Assembly: GCF_013466985.1 (NCBI RefSeq)
Contig: NZ_CP059164.1
Location: 4,225,001-4,289,000 of the forward strand
Source of the DNA: Nocardioides ungokensis
GTDB taxonomy: Bacteria; Actinomycetota; Actinomycetes; Propionibacteriales; Nocardioidaceae
Length of the DNA: 64,000 bases
Reading direction: 5' to 3'
Under the pieces are notes generated by a model. The model saw only the letters and a list, made by a program, of their open reading frames with translations, ran no database searches and had not been told where the DNA came from. The stretch's first letter is position 1, and every line of letters starts with the position of its first letter. Made by a program: the position numbers and the translations under genes. Below, piece after piece: positions 1-9,228 of the stretch.

Positions 1-2110
1 GGTAGGCGAAGATCACCGGCCTGTCGGTGGTGAAGAGCGTGTCGAAGTCGCGGTCGGAGAGGCCGTGCGGGTGCTCCTTCTCGTCCTGCAGCCGCATCAG
101 GTCGACCACGTTGACGAAGCGGATCCTCAACGAGGGCAGGTGCTCGCGCAGGATCGAGACCGCCGCCAGCGCCTCCAGGGTCGGCACGTCGCCGGCACAC
201 ACCCGATGACCACGTCGGGGTCTCCCTCGTCGTTCGACGCCCAGTCCCAGATGCCGACGCCGCGCGCGCAGTGCAGGTCGGCGGACTCGGCGTCGAGCCA
301 GTCGAACGACGGCTGCTTGCCCGCCACGACGACGTTCACGTAGTGCTGGCTACCCAGGCAGTGCTGCATCGTCGAGAGCAGGTGTTGGTGTCCGGCGGCA
401 GGTAGACGCGGACCACCTCGGCCTTCTTGTTCACGACGTGGTCGATGAAGCCCGGGTCCTGGTGGAGAAGCCGTTGTGGTCCTGACGCCACACGTGCGAG
501 CTGAGCAGGTAGTTCAGGCTCGAGATGCGCGGCCGCCACGCCAGGTCGCGGGTGGTCTTGAGCCACTTCGCGTGCTGGTTGAACATCGAGTCGACGAGGT
601 GGATGAAGGCCTCGTAGCAGCTGAAGAGCCCGTGCCGGCCGGTCAGCAGGTAGCCCTCGAGCCAGCCCTGGCAGGTGTGCTCGGAGGGATTTCCATCACC
701 CGCCCCGAGTGCGCGAGGTGCTCGTCGAGGTCACGGATCTCGCCGGCGAACACCTTGTCGGTCACCTCGTAGACCGCGTCGAGCCGGTTGGACGCGGTCT
801 CGTCGGGCCCGAAGATCCGGAACGTCGAGTCGTTGTCGCGCACCACGTCGACGAGGTAGCGGCCGAGCACCCGGGTCGCCTCGTGGATCGAGCCGCCGGG
901 CTCGGTGACCTCCACCGCGTGGTCGCGGAAGTCGGGCAGCCGCAGCGGCGTACGAAGCAGGCCGCCGTTGGCGTGCGGGTTGGCGCTCATCCGGCGTACG
1001 CCGACGGGTGCGAGCTCGCGCAGGTCCTCCCGCGGCGACCCGTCGGGGCCGAAGAGCTCCTCGGGCCGGTAGGAGCGCAGCCACTCCTCGAGGATCGCGC
1101 GGTGCCCGTCGTTCTCCCGGGTCCCGGCCAGCGGCACCTGGTCGCCCGCCAGGTGCCCTCGACCTGGACGCCGTCGACCCGCGCCGGGCCGGTCCAGCCC
1201 TTGGGGGTGACCAGCAGGATCATCGGCCAGGGCCGGCGCTCGACGCTGCGGCCGTCCTCGGCGGCCTCGCGCGCCTCGGCCTGGATGTCGCGGATCGTGT
1301 CGTGGGCGCGGTCGAGCGCAGCGGCGAGCTGCCGGTGCACGTCGCGCGGCTGGTCGCCCTCGACGGTGAGGACCTCGTGGCCGTAGCCGCGCAGCAGGCT
1401 CTCGAGCTCCTCGCGGGGGATCCGGGCCGGCACGGTCGGGTTGGCGATCTTGTAGCCGTTGAGGTGAAGGATCGGCAGCACGGCCCCGTCGTGGACCGGG
1501 TCGACGAACTTGTTCGCGTGCCACGACGCCGCGAGCGGTCCGGTCTCGAACTCGCCGTCGCCGACCACGGCGGCCACGACGAGGTCGGGGTTGTCCATCG
1601 CGGCGCCGTACGCGTGGGAGAGCACGTAGCCGAGCTCGCCGCCCTCGTGGATCGAGCCCGGGGTCTCCGGCGCCACGTGGCTGGGGATGCCGCCGGGGAA
1701 GGAGAACTGCCGGAAGAGCCCGCGCATCCCGTCGCGGTCCACCCGATGGACGGGTAGACCTCGCTGTAGGTGCCCTCGAGCCAGGCGTTCGCGACCGCGG
1801 CCGGCCCGCCGTGACCGGGTCCGGCGAGGAAGATCGCGTCGACGTCGCGCTGGCGGATCAGCCGGTTGAGGTGGGTCCAGACCAGGTTGAGCCCCGGCGT
1901 GGTGCCCCAGTGGCCGAGCAGCCGCGGCTTGATGTCCTCGGCGACCAGCGGCCGCTCGAGCAGCGGGTTGTCGAGCAGGTAGATCTGGCCGACGGCCAGG
2001 TAGTTGGCGGCGCGGAACCAGCGGTCGAGCCGGTCGACCTCGGCATCGTCGAGGACGGTGGGCGCCGCCCGGTCGGCTGACGGCTCGCTCCGGCGGGTGA
2101 AGATGGGCAT
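1..2110 (-). CDS. xfp: Phosphoketolase (xylulose-5-phosphate/fructose-6-phosphate), 3' end outside window, frameshifted
   Basis: Thiamine-diphosphate enzyme that splits xylulose-5-P or fructose-6-P with phosphate to acetyl-P plus an aldose phosphate. Translation from the ATG at 2110 (AGAGG ribosome site just upstream) begins MPIFTRRSEPSADRA and carries family blocks GHWGTTPGLNL, GPGHGGPA and the TPP-binding GDGEFETGP, then HQDPGFIDHVVNKKAEVVRV, GKQPSFDWL and, near position 50, HPHGLSDRDF. About 700 residues lie in the window; roughly the last 90 of a normal 800-residue protein are missing at the edge. The reading frame changes near 1740, 1150, 688, 470, 380 and 195, always between recognisable family blocks, so I read these as base errors rather than decay. 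Identity is firm; exact residues near the breaks are not. Confidence 0.9.
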
Positions 2111-2349
2111 GCGGACCTCTCGTCGACGGCGGACGCGCCCCACGGTGCCACGAGTGGCAGGGGTGGTGGGAGGGTCGAAGGTCCGTAACCACGCGGCCGG
2201 CCACTCGCGGGCGTACGCCGTCGACCCGCGCCGGGCGCCGTCGCGTCTTCGAGGTGACGACCGGGCGCTGAGCGGCCGCACCCCCACGATTCGGTAGGCG
2301 CCGGTCGTTGCGACGCCCCCTCGGAGGCCCGCGCCGTACCCTCGTCCGC

Positions 2350-3540
2350 GTGACGGGAGAGACGCGTGTCGGCGTGGTGGGCGCCGGGATCATCGGGCTC
2401 GCGGTGGCCCGGCAGCTGCAGCGGACGCGCCCCGACGTCGAGGTGACGGTCTTCGACAAGGAGCCCAGCGTCGGCAGCCACCAGACCGGCCACAACAGCG
2501 GGGTCGCGCACGCCGGGCTCTACTACCCGCGGGACTCCCTCAAGGCGCGGCTGTGCCGGCGTGGGATCGGGCTGCTCAAGGAGTACTGCGCCGACCGCGG
2601 CATCCCCTACGTCGAGTGCGGCAAGACCGTCGTCGCGGTGACCGAGGAGGAGGTGCCGCGGCTGCGCGACATCGAGGAGCGCGCCCGCCACAACGGCGTG
2701 CCCGGGCTGCGGAGGCTCTCACCGGAGGAGATCCGCGAGCACGAGCCGCACATCCACGGTGTCGCCGGCCTGCACTCCCCCTCGACCGCGATCGTCGACT
2801 TCGTCGCCGTCACCCGGGCGTACGCCGACGACGTGGTCGCCGCCGGCGGCACCCTGCTGCTCGGCACCCGGTCACCTCGATCACCCGCGACGGCGACGTG
2901 GTCCGCGTCGTGGCCGGTGAACGCCGGACACCTTCGACCGCCTGGTCGTCTGCGCCGGCCTGCAGTCGGACCGCGTGGCCCGGCTGGCGGGCGACGACGA
3001 GGGCCGGCGATCGTGCCGTTCCGCGGGGAGTACCTCACGATGCGTCCCGACCGCGCGCACCTGGTGAACGGGCTGGTCTACCCCGTCCCCGACCCGCGCT
3101 ACCCGTTCCTCGGCGTCCACTTCACCCGCCGGGTCGACGGCACGGTCGACATCGGACCGAACGCCGTGCTGTCCACGGCCCGCGAGGGCTACCGGCGCAG
3201 CGACCTGGTCGTCCGCGACCTCGCCGAGACCCTGGCCTGGCCGGGGTTCCGGCGGCTGGCCCGCCAGCACTGGCGGATGGGCGTCACCGAGATGCGGGGC
3301 TCACTGTCGCGGCGTGCCTTCGTCGCCGGCGCCCGCCGCTACCTGCCCGAGCTGACCGCCGCCGACGTCGACGGGCGGCACGCCGGTGTGCGGGCCCAGG
3401 CGCTGGACCGCGACGGCACCCTCGTCGACGACTTCCGGATCAGCCGGCTGGGCCCGGTCACCGCCGTACGCAACGCCCCGTCGCCCGCCGCCACCTCCTC
3501 GCTCGCCATCGCCGAGCACCTCTGCGAGGGCCTGCTCTGA
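2350..3540 (+). CDS. lhgO: L-2-hydroxyglutarate oxidase (FAD-dependent), three compensating frameshifts
   Basis: FAD-dependent oxidase of the DAO/LhgO family that converts L-2-hydroxyglutarate to 2-oxoglutarate. The N-terminus VGVVGAGIIGLAVARQL is the dinucleotide-binding fold, followed by HQTGHNSGVAHAGLYY, a signature of LhgO proteins; the C-terminal half has GVTEMRGSLSRRAF and VRAQALDRDG. Length of about 396 residues is normal. Start chosen at GTG 2350, because the frame upstream is non-homologous. Three apparent one-base losses near 2868, 2927 and 2999 shift the frame for about 130 bp and then restore it: the bridge reads TSITRDGDVVRVVAGE in one frame and RLVVCAGLQSDRVARLAGDD in another. 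Divergent from the phosphoketolase gene. Confidence 0.88.
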   Translation: MTGETRVGVVGAGIIGLAVARQLQRTRPDVEVTVFDKEPSVGSHQTGHNSGVAHAGLYYPRDSLKARLCRRGIGLLKEYCADRGIPYVECGKTVVAVTEEEVPRLRDIEERARHNGVPGLRRLSPEEIREHEPHIHGVAGLHSPSTAIVDFVAVTRAYADDVVAAGGTLLLGTRSPRSPATATWSASWPVNAGHLRPPGRLRRPAVGPRGPAGGRRRGPAIVPFRGEYLTMRPDRAHLVNGLVYPVPDPRYPFLGVHFTRRVDGTVDIGPNAVLSTAREGYRRSDLVVRDLAETLAWPGFRRLARQHWRMGVTEMRGSLSRRAFVAGARRYLPELTAADVDGRHAGVRAQALDRDGTLVDDFRISRLGPVTAVRNAPSPAATSSLAIAEHLCEGLL

Positions 3541-3573
3541 CGCCGAGCGGGTAGTCCCCGAGCTCAGCGGTCG

Positions 3574-4392
3574 TCAGGCGAGGGAGTCGAGGATCGCGAG
3601 GGTGCGCTTCCAGGCGTCGGAGCCGGTGTCGATGACGGTGAAGTGGTCGCCCTCGACCTCGACCAACTCGGCCCGGGCGCCCGCGGCGGTGGCGGCCGCG
3701 ACGTAGCCGCGGGACTGGCTGATCGCACGATGTCGTCGGCGCCGCCGTGCACGCACACAGACCGGTACGTCGAGCGGGACCTGCTGCTGCGGGTCCGCCG
3801 GGGCGTCGCCGGGTCCGGGGGCGTGGCCCAGGAACGCCTCGACCGGCGCCGCTGCCCAGCCCCTCGTCGTACGCCGCCCGCAGGTCCAGCACGCCTGCCT
3901 GGGAGACGACGGCGGTGACGTCCACCCCGTCGACCCAGCGCTCGAAGCGGCCACGGGAGGCCGCCCAGGTCGCGAGGTGGCCGCCGGCGGAGTGTCCGAG
4001 CGTGACCACGGTCGACAGGTCGAGATCGAGGTCGGCCAGGCGGTCGATGCCGGCCGCCACGTCGTCGAGGGTGGTGGGCGTGCCGCCGCCACCTCCGGAC
4101 GCGGCGGGACCCACCCGGCGGTACTCGAGGTTCAACGCGGCCCAGCCCTGGTCGACCAGGCTCGACGCGAGGGGACGGCCCAGGAGAGGTCGTAGGCCGC
4201 CTTCCAGAAGCCGCCGTGGATCACCACCACGACCCCGCGCGGCGTGCCGTCGGGCAGCGAGAGCTCGGCGTACTGGCTGGGGTCGTCGCCGTAGGTGATC
4301 TTGCGCGGGTCGGTCACGGCCTCATCCTCGCAAGCGGCGAGCAGCCCGACGGCACCCAACGCGCCGATCGCCAGCAGCGTGCGCCGGCTCAC
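3574..4392 (-). CDS. Secreted lipoprotein alpha/beta-hydrolase (esterase-like), frameshifted
   Basis: Start GTG at 4392 gives MSRRTLLAIGALGAVGLLAAC, a short lipoprotein signal peptide whose LLAAC lipobox predicts lipid anchoring on the outer face of the membrane. The body is an alpha/beta hydrolase: VVVIHGGFW (oxyanion hole), TLGHSAGGHLATWA (nucleophile Ser in GHSAG) and a C-terminal EGDHFTVIDT with the likely catalytic His. The frame breaks near 4180, 3855 and 3725, so it is readable only in pieces; total length of about 270 residues suits a carboxylesterase or arylformamidase-like enzyme. Substrate cannot be told. It lies 56 bp downstream of purL on the same strand and may be cotranscribed with it. 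Confidence 0.78.
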
Positions 4393-4448
4393 GTCGGCTC
4401 GTGTGCCTGAAGACGCGCCCCGGCGCGCGCTGGGGCACACGACCCGGG

Positions 4449-6717
4449 TCAGGCGAGAGCGGCGGGGAGGGTGGCGGTCCAGGCCGCGCGGAGCTCGGCG
4501 AGCGGCACGGAGAACTGCCCGTCGACGTCCACGGAGTCGCCGCCGGTCGCGCCGAGCGGGGTGAGGGGTACGCCGTGGCGCCCGGCCAGCTCGGCCAGCC
4601 GGTCCTCGTCGCCCGGAGCCACCGTGACCAGCACCCGCCCGACCGACTCCCGCGAACAGGTCCACGAAGGCATCGCCGGGCAGCGAGACGCTCACGCCGA
4701 CGTCGTGGCGCAGAGCCGCCTCGACCAGCGTCTGGCCCAGGCCACCGTCGGAGAGGTCGTGCGCGCTGGTGAGCAGCCCGACGCCCTCGCGGAGCAGCTC
4801 GGCGAGCGCCTTCTCGGCGGCCAGGTCCACCCGCGGCGGCAGACCGCCGAGGTGCCCGTGGACGACGTTCGCCCACTCCGAGCCGGACAGCTCCTCGCGG
4901 GTCTCGCCGAGCAGGAAGACCCGCTCGCCGGCCGCCGCCCACGCCGAGGGCGTACGGCGGGTCACGTCGTCGATCACGCCGAGCACGGCCACGACCGGGG
5001 TCGGCAGGATCGCGGTCTCGCCGGTCTGGTTGTAGAGGCTCACGTTGCGCCGGTGACCGGATGCCGAGCTCGACGCAGGCGTCCTTCAGCCCGCGGCAGG
5101 CCTCGGCGAACTGCCACATCACCGCCGGGTCCTCGGGCGAGCCGAAGTTCAGGCAGTCCGAGATCGCCAGCGGGGTGGCACCACCGGTGGCGACGTTGCG
5201 GTAGGACTCGGCCAGGGCCAGCTGCGCCCCGGCGTACGGGTCGAGCTTGGCGAAGCGGCCGTTGCAGTCGGTCGAGACCGCGACCCGAGGTTGGTCGCCT
5301 CGTCGACGCGCACCATGCCGCTGTCCGAGGGCTGCGCGAGCACGGTGTTGCCGCGCACGTAGCGGTCGTACTGGTCGGTGATCCACGACTTGTCGCACAG
5401 GTTCGGCGAGGCGACCAGGCGGAGCAGCGTGTCGCGCAGCTCCTCGCCGGTCGCGGGGCGCGGGAGCTTCTCCCGCGACGTCGGCCTGCAGGGCGTCCTG
5501 CCAGTCGGGGCGGCGTAGGGGCGCTGGTACGTCGGCCCTCGTGGGCGACCGTCCGCGGCGTACGTCGACGACCCGCTCGCCGTGCCAGTCGATGTGCAGC
5601 CGCCCGGTGTCGGTCACCTCGCCCCCACGACGGCCTCGACGTCCCACTTGGCGCAGATCGCCATGAACGCGTCGACGTCGCCGGGCTCGACGACGGCCAT
5701 CATCCGCTCCTGCGACTCGCTCATCAGGATCTCCTCCGGCGCGAGGGTGGAGTCGCGCAGCGGGACCCGGTCGAGCTCGACGTGCATGCCGCCGTCGCCG
5801 GCGGAGGCGAGCTCCGAGGTGGCGCAGGAGAGGCCGGCGCCGCCGAGGTCCTGGATGCCGGCGACCAGGCCGGCGGCGAAGATCTCGAGGGTGCACTCGA
5901 TGAGCAGCTTCTCCATGAACGGGTCGCCGACCTGCACGCTGGGCCGCTTGGCCGGACCGTCCGCGTCGAAGGTCTCGCTCGCGAGCACGCTGACGCCGCC
6001 GATGCCGTCGCCGCCGGTGCGGGCGCCGTACAGGATCACCTGGTTGCCGACCCCGGACGCCTTGGCGAGGTGCAGGTCCTCGTGCCGGAGCACGCCGACG
6101 CAGAGCGCGTTGACCAGCGGGTTGCCGAGGTAGGTCTCGTCGAAGACCGCCTCGCCGCCGATGTTGGGCAGGCCGAGGCAGTTGCCGTAGCCACCGACGC
6201 CGGCGACGATCCCGGGCAGCACCCGATGGGTGTCGGGGGCGTCGAGCGGGCCGAACCGAAGCGGGTCCATGACCGCGACCGGCCGGGCCCCCATGGCCAG
6301 GATGTCGCGGACGATGCCGCCCACACCGGTCGCGGCGCCCTGGTAGGGCTCGACGTACGACGGGTGGTTGTGACTCTCGACCTTGAACGTGACGGCGTAG
6401 CCTTGGCCGACGTCGATCACGCCGGCGTTCTCGCCGATGCCGGCCAGCATCTTGCCGGCGGGCGTCTCCTGCGGGATCTCGGAGAACTGCTTGAGGTGCA
6501 CCTTGGAGCTCTTGTAGGAGCAGTGCTCGCTCCACATCACGGAGTACATCGCGAGCTCGGAGCTGGTGGGGCGGCGGCCGAGGATCTCGCGGATCCGCTG
6601 GTACTCGTCCGCCTTCAGGCCGAGGTCGGCCCACGGCTGCTCGTGGTGGGGGTCGTCCTTGGCGACGGCGACGGTGTCGAGGCGGACCTGGCGGGCGGTG
6701 CTGACGGTCTCGGGCAC
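4449..6717 (-). CDS. purL: Phosphoribosylformylglycinamidine synthase subunit PurL, frameshifted
   Basis: Large subunit of FGAM synthase (purine step 4), working with PurS and PurQ, whose genes lie 4 kb further along on the same strand. Recognisable blocks: MYSVMWSEHCSYKSSK, KVESHNHPS, YQGAATGVGGIVRDI, GGYGNCLGLPNIGGEA, DLGGAGLSCATSEL, then STDCNGRFAKLDPYAGAQLA, TPLAISDCLNFGSPE and TSAHDLSDGGL. The short form (about 755 residues) is the PurSQL type. Frame breaks near 5620, 5530, 5480, 5285, 5065 and 4650 separate these blocks. Start taken at GTG 6717 because a TAGATT hexamer ends 7 nt upstream, the leaderless arrangement; GTG 6741 is an alternative that would add eight residues. Confidence 0.9.
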
Positions 6718-6724
6718 GGTCGCC

Positions 6725-6730
6725 AATCTA
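6725..6730 (-). promoter_or_regulatory. Predicted leaderless -10 hexamer of purL
   Basis: TAGATT on the minus strand, 7 nt before the GTG at 6717, with no Shine-Dalgarno sequence in between. Confidence 0.5.
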
Positions 6731-6783
6731 CCGGCGGTCACCGGCCGGACCCGACTCGGCGTACGCCCCCGGAATCGGTGGCC

Positions 6784-7332
6784 TCAGCGGAGGAGGCCGT
6801 CCGCGACGATCTCGAGCAGCGGGCGGACGGCGCTGACCGGCGCACCGGCGTTGTCCGCGACGGTCGCGACGCCGCCGACGAGCTGGCCGACCTGGAGGGC
6901 GCTGACGCCCGGGCGCAGGGCGTCGTCGGCCTCGAGCCGGTCGATGACGCGCTGGCTGGCGGCGACCAGCACCTGGCACTTGGTCTGGATCGGGGAGTCG
7001 GGGTCGCCCATCGCCGAGGTGATCTTGGCGGGGCCGCCCTTGTGCAGGGAGATGAGGGCGGCGTAGGTCTCCAGCCAGCCGATCAGCAGCTCGCGGTCGG
7101 GGCCCTCGAAGGCGAGCGCCTTCTCGGTACCCTCGTTCACCCGGTCCACCCAGCTCTGCATGATCGCGTCGAGCAGGGCATCCCGGGTGGGGAAGTGCCG
7201 GTAGAGGGTGCCTGCCCCGACTCCGGCCCGCTTGGCGACCTCGTCGAGGGACGCGTCGTACCCGTGCTCGCGGAAGACCTCGCGCGCCACCTCGATGAGG
7301 CGGTCGCGGTTGCGCTTGGCGTCGGCACGCAT
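6784..7332 (-). CDS. TetR-family transcriptional repressor
   Basis: 182 residues. The N-terminal helix-turn-helix runs KRNRDRLIEVAREVFREHGY, then DASLDEVAKRAGVGAGTLYR and HFPTRDALL, classical TetR. The C-terminal ligand domain is of the AcrR-like C-31 type and gives no ligand clue. Start chosen at ATG 7332 (AAGGGG about 10 nt upstream); a GTG at 7341 would add three residues. It is transcribed away from the DHA2 exporter at 7446, and the 113 bp between them hold two 13-bp operator-like palindromes, so the natural reading is a drug-responsive repressor of itself and the exporter. Confidence 0.88.
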   Translation of the reverse strand: MRADAKRNRDRLIEVAREVFREHGYDASLDEVAKRAGVGAGTLYRHFPTRDALLDAIMQSWVDRVNEGTEKALAFEGPDRELLIGWLETYAALISLHKGGPAKITSAMGDPDSPIQTKCQVLVAASQRVIDRLEADDALRPGVSALQVGQLVGGVATVADNAGAPVSAVRPLLEIVADGLLR

Positions 7333-7353
7333 TGCACACACCCCTTGCTAAGT

Positions 7354-7366
7354 GGAGACAGTCTCC
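7354..7366. promoter_or_regulatory. Operator-like palindrome O1 (TetR/MFS intergenic)
   Basis: GGAGACAGTCTCC, a perfect inverted repeat about a single central base, extended by AG and CT outside. It sits 22 bp upstream of the TetR start. Confidence 0.6.
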
Positions 7367-7386
7367 GCTACTGTTGATCCCGAACC

Positions 7387-7399
7387 GGAGTCATTCTCC
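7387..7399. promoter_or_regulatory. Operator-like palindrome O2 (TetR/MFS intergenic)
   Basis: GGAGTCATTCTCC, the same 13-bp frame as O1 with identical GGAG and CTCC outer arms; the centres of O1 and O2 are 33 bp apart, about three helical turns. A weaker relative, GGACTGACTCTCC, abuts the exporter start codon at 7433-7445. Confidence 0.5.
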
Positions 7400-7445
7400 G
7401 CTAAGTCTACGTCGGTCGGCAAGACCAGAACAGGACTGACTCTCC

Positions 7446-8909
7446 ATGTCTCCATCCCTCACCACAACCTCGCCCAGCACCACCCCTACCGAGCTGCCGC
7501 CGAACGCCGGCCGCGCCGCCACCGGGATCGCGATCGTGCTGGTCGCTCAGCTGATGCTCGTCCTCGACGCGACGGTCGTGAACGTCGCACTCCCCCGCAT
7601 CGACACCGACCTCGGCTTCGGGCCGGCGTCGCTGTCGTGGGTCCTCAACGCCTACACGCTCACCTTCGGCGGTCTGCTGCTCCTCGGCGGACGGCTCGGC
7701 GACGTCCGCGGCCGGCTGCGCCTCTTCGAGATCGGCCTGGCCCTCTTCACCCTCGCCTCGGCGCTGGGCGGCCTCGCCCAGACCCCGGGCCAGCTCGTCG
7801 CCGCCCGCGCCCTCCAGGGCGTCGGCGCGGCGATGGCCGCCCCGAGCGTGCTCGCCCTGCTCACCACCAGCGCGCCCGACGAGGCCGCGCGCAACCGGGC
7901 CTTCGCGCTCTTCGGCGCCGTCTCCTCCGGGGGCGCCTCGATCGGGCTGCTGCTCGGCGGCCTGCTGACCGATGTCGGCTCCTGGCGCTGGACCCTGTTC
8001 ATCAACGTGCCGCTCGGCATCGCGGTGCTGCTGCTCGCGCGCCGCTTCGTCGACGAGACCCCGCGGCGCCCCGGCAAGTTCGACCTGGTCGGCGCGGCCA
8101 CCGCCACCCTGGGTGCGGTCTCCATCGTCTGGGCCCTGATCGGGACGCCCGAGCACGGATGGACCTCTCCGCGGACCCTCGCCGGGTTCGCGATCGGCCT
8201 GGCCCTGCTCGCCGTGCTGGCGCGCACCGAGGTGCGGCACCCGCACCCGCTGGTCCAGCCGCACCTGGTCCGCAACCGCCGCCGGGTCGGCGCCCTGGCT
8301 GTGATGGCGCTGGTGATCGGCGCCAACCTGTCGATGTTCTTCCTCGTCGTGCAGTACGTCCAGCGCGTCCTCGGCTTCGGCCCGCTCGCGTCCGGCTTCG
8401 CGTTCCTGCCGTTCAGCCTGGGCATCTTCGCGATGTCGCGGGTCACCCCGTGGCTGATCGGCCGCCTCGGCCCGCGCACGATGATGATGATCGGCACCGC
8501 GTCGATGGTCGTCGGCTACGCCTGGCTGAGTGGGATCGGCACCACCGACACCTACCTCGGCGCGGTGTTCGGGCCGATGCTGATCGCGGGCCTGGCGACC
8601 GGCTTCGTCTTCATGCCGATCACCGCGACCGTGCTCGGCGGTGTCGAGCCCGAGCACGCCGGCTCGGCCTCCGGCCTGCTGCAGACCACCCAGCAGCTGG
8701 GCAGCGCGGTCGGCGTCGCGGCGATCGTTTCGGTGTACGCCGCCGGCGCGGTCCCCGGTGAGTTCGTGCCGGGTGTCCGGGCGGCGTTCCTCACCTCGGC
8801 CGCGTTCGCGGCGGTCGCGTTCTTGGTGGCGACCTTCGTGCTCCGTCCGCAGCGCAAGACCGCGGTCGCCGAGGTGGAGCCGGAGCCGGTGCTCGCCGAC
8901 GCCGCCTGA
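7446..8909 (+). CDS. DHA2/EmrB-type MFS drug exporter
   Basis: 487 residues with alternating hydrophobic segments, the length of a 14-helix DHA2 drug:proton antiporter. Motifs: LDATVVNVALPRID in helix 1 (the D-x-T-I/V-V-N-V-A-L-P signature of DHA2), WVLNAYTLTFGGLLLLGGRL and GRLGDVRGRLRLF (motif A), and ARALQGVGAAMAAPSVLAL (motif C-like region). Uninterrupted frame. Start ATG 7446; no clear ribosome site. Divergent from the TetR repressor, which probably controls it. Substrate unknown; this is the first of three DHA2 exporters in the window and the only one without frameshifts. Confidence 0.88.
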   Translation: MSPSLTTTSPSTTPTELPPNAGRAATGIAIVLVAQLMLVLDATVVNVALPRIDTDLGFGPASLSWVLNAYTLTFGGLLLLGGRLGDVRGRLRLFEIGLALFTLASALGGLAQTPGQLVAARALQGVGAAMAAPSVLALLTTSAPDEAARNRAFALFGAVSSGGASIGLLLGGLLTDVGSWRWTLFINVPLGIAVLLLARRFVDETPRRPGKFDLVGAATATLGAVSIVWALIGTPEHGWTSPRTLAGFAIGLALLAVLARTEVRHPHPLVQPHLVRNRRRVGALAVMALVIGANLSMFFLVVQYVQRVLGFGPLASGFAFLPFSLGIFAMSRVTPWLIGRLGPRTMMMIGTASMVVGYAWLSGIGTTDTYLGAVFGPMLIAGLATGFVFMPITATVLGGVEPEHAGSASGLLQTTQQLGSAVGVAAIVSVYAAGAVPGEFVPGVRAAFLTSAAFAAVAFLVATFVLRPQRKTAVAEVEPEPVLADAA

Positions 8910-8913
8910 CCCC

Positions 8914-9061
8914 CGCCGAGTCGGCGCTCGTTGACGCCCACCACACCGCCGAGTCGGCGCTCGTTGACGCCCTCCCCCGTCAACCTGCGCCGACTCGGCG
9001 TTCCCACCCCGTCAACCTGCGCCGACTCGGCGTCCCCACCCCGTCAACCTGCGCCGACTCG
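8914..9061. repeat. Five-unit direct/inverted repeat cluster, 32-33 bp period
   Basis: Two forward units (8914-8939 and 8947-8972, CGCCGAGTCGGCGCTCGTTG followed by ACGCCC) are followed by three inverted units (8979-9000, 9011-9032 and from 9043, each GTCAACCTGCGCCGACTCGG plus CG, the last imperfect) with exact 32-bp spacing. The two blocks face each other and can form a large hairpin after the exporter stop codon. The rest of the 319-bp gap to 9229 holds the promoter region of the next gene. No ORF uses the cluster convincingly. Confidence 0.8.
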
Positions 9062-9126
9062 GGGGCTACTCGTGGCGGAACGGGCCGGGGCGCGTCAGAG
9101 AGCCGGACGGCCCACCCGGCACGAAT

Positions 9127-9138
9127 TACAGATCTGTA
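9127..9138. promoter_or_regulatory. TACAGATCTGTA palindrome upstream of the DUF1906 gene
   Basis: Perfect 12-bp palindrome in an unusually A/T-rich patch, about 90 bp before the start codon. A TATGGT -10-like hexamer lies some 40 bp downstream. It is a plausible activator or repressor site. Confidence 0.45.
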
Positions 9139-9228
9139 GTTAGCCGGAACTGGTGTTACTGGTGTGATTTCTGAGGCTATGGTGACGAGGCTTCGCCCGT
9201 GTCCACCCACGTTTCCGCTGGAGTCACC

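Noticed and set aside
2868..2999. Programmed frameshifting in lhgO, purL and others
   Set aside because: No slippery heptamers or consistent downstream structures; the breaks differ in position and context, and many genes are affected at once.
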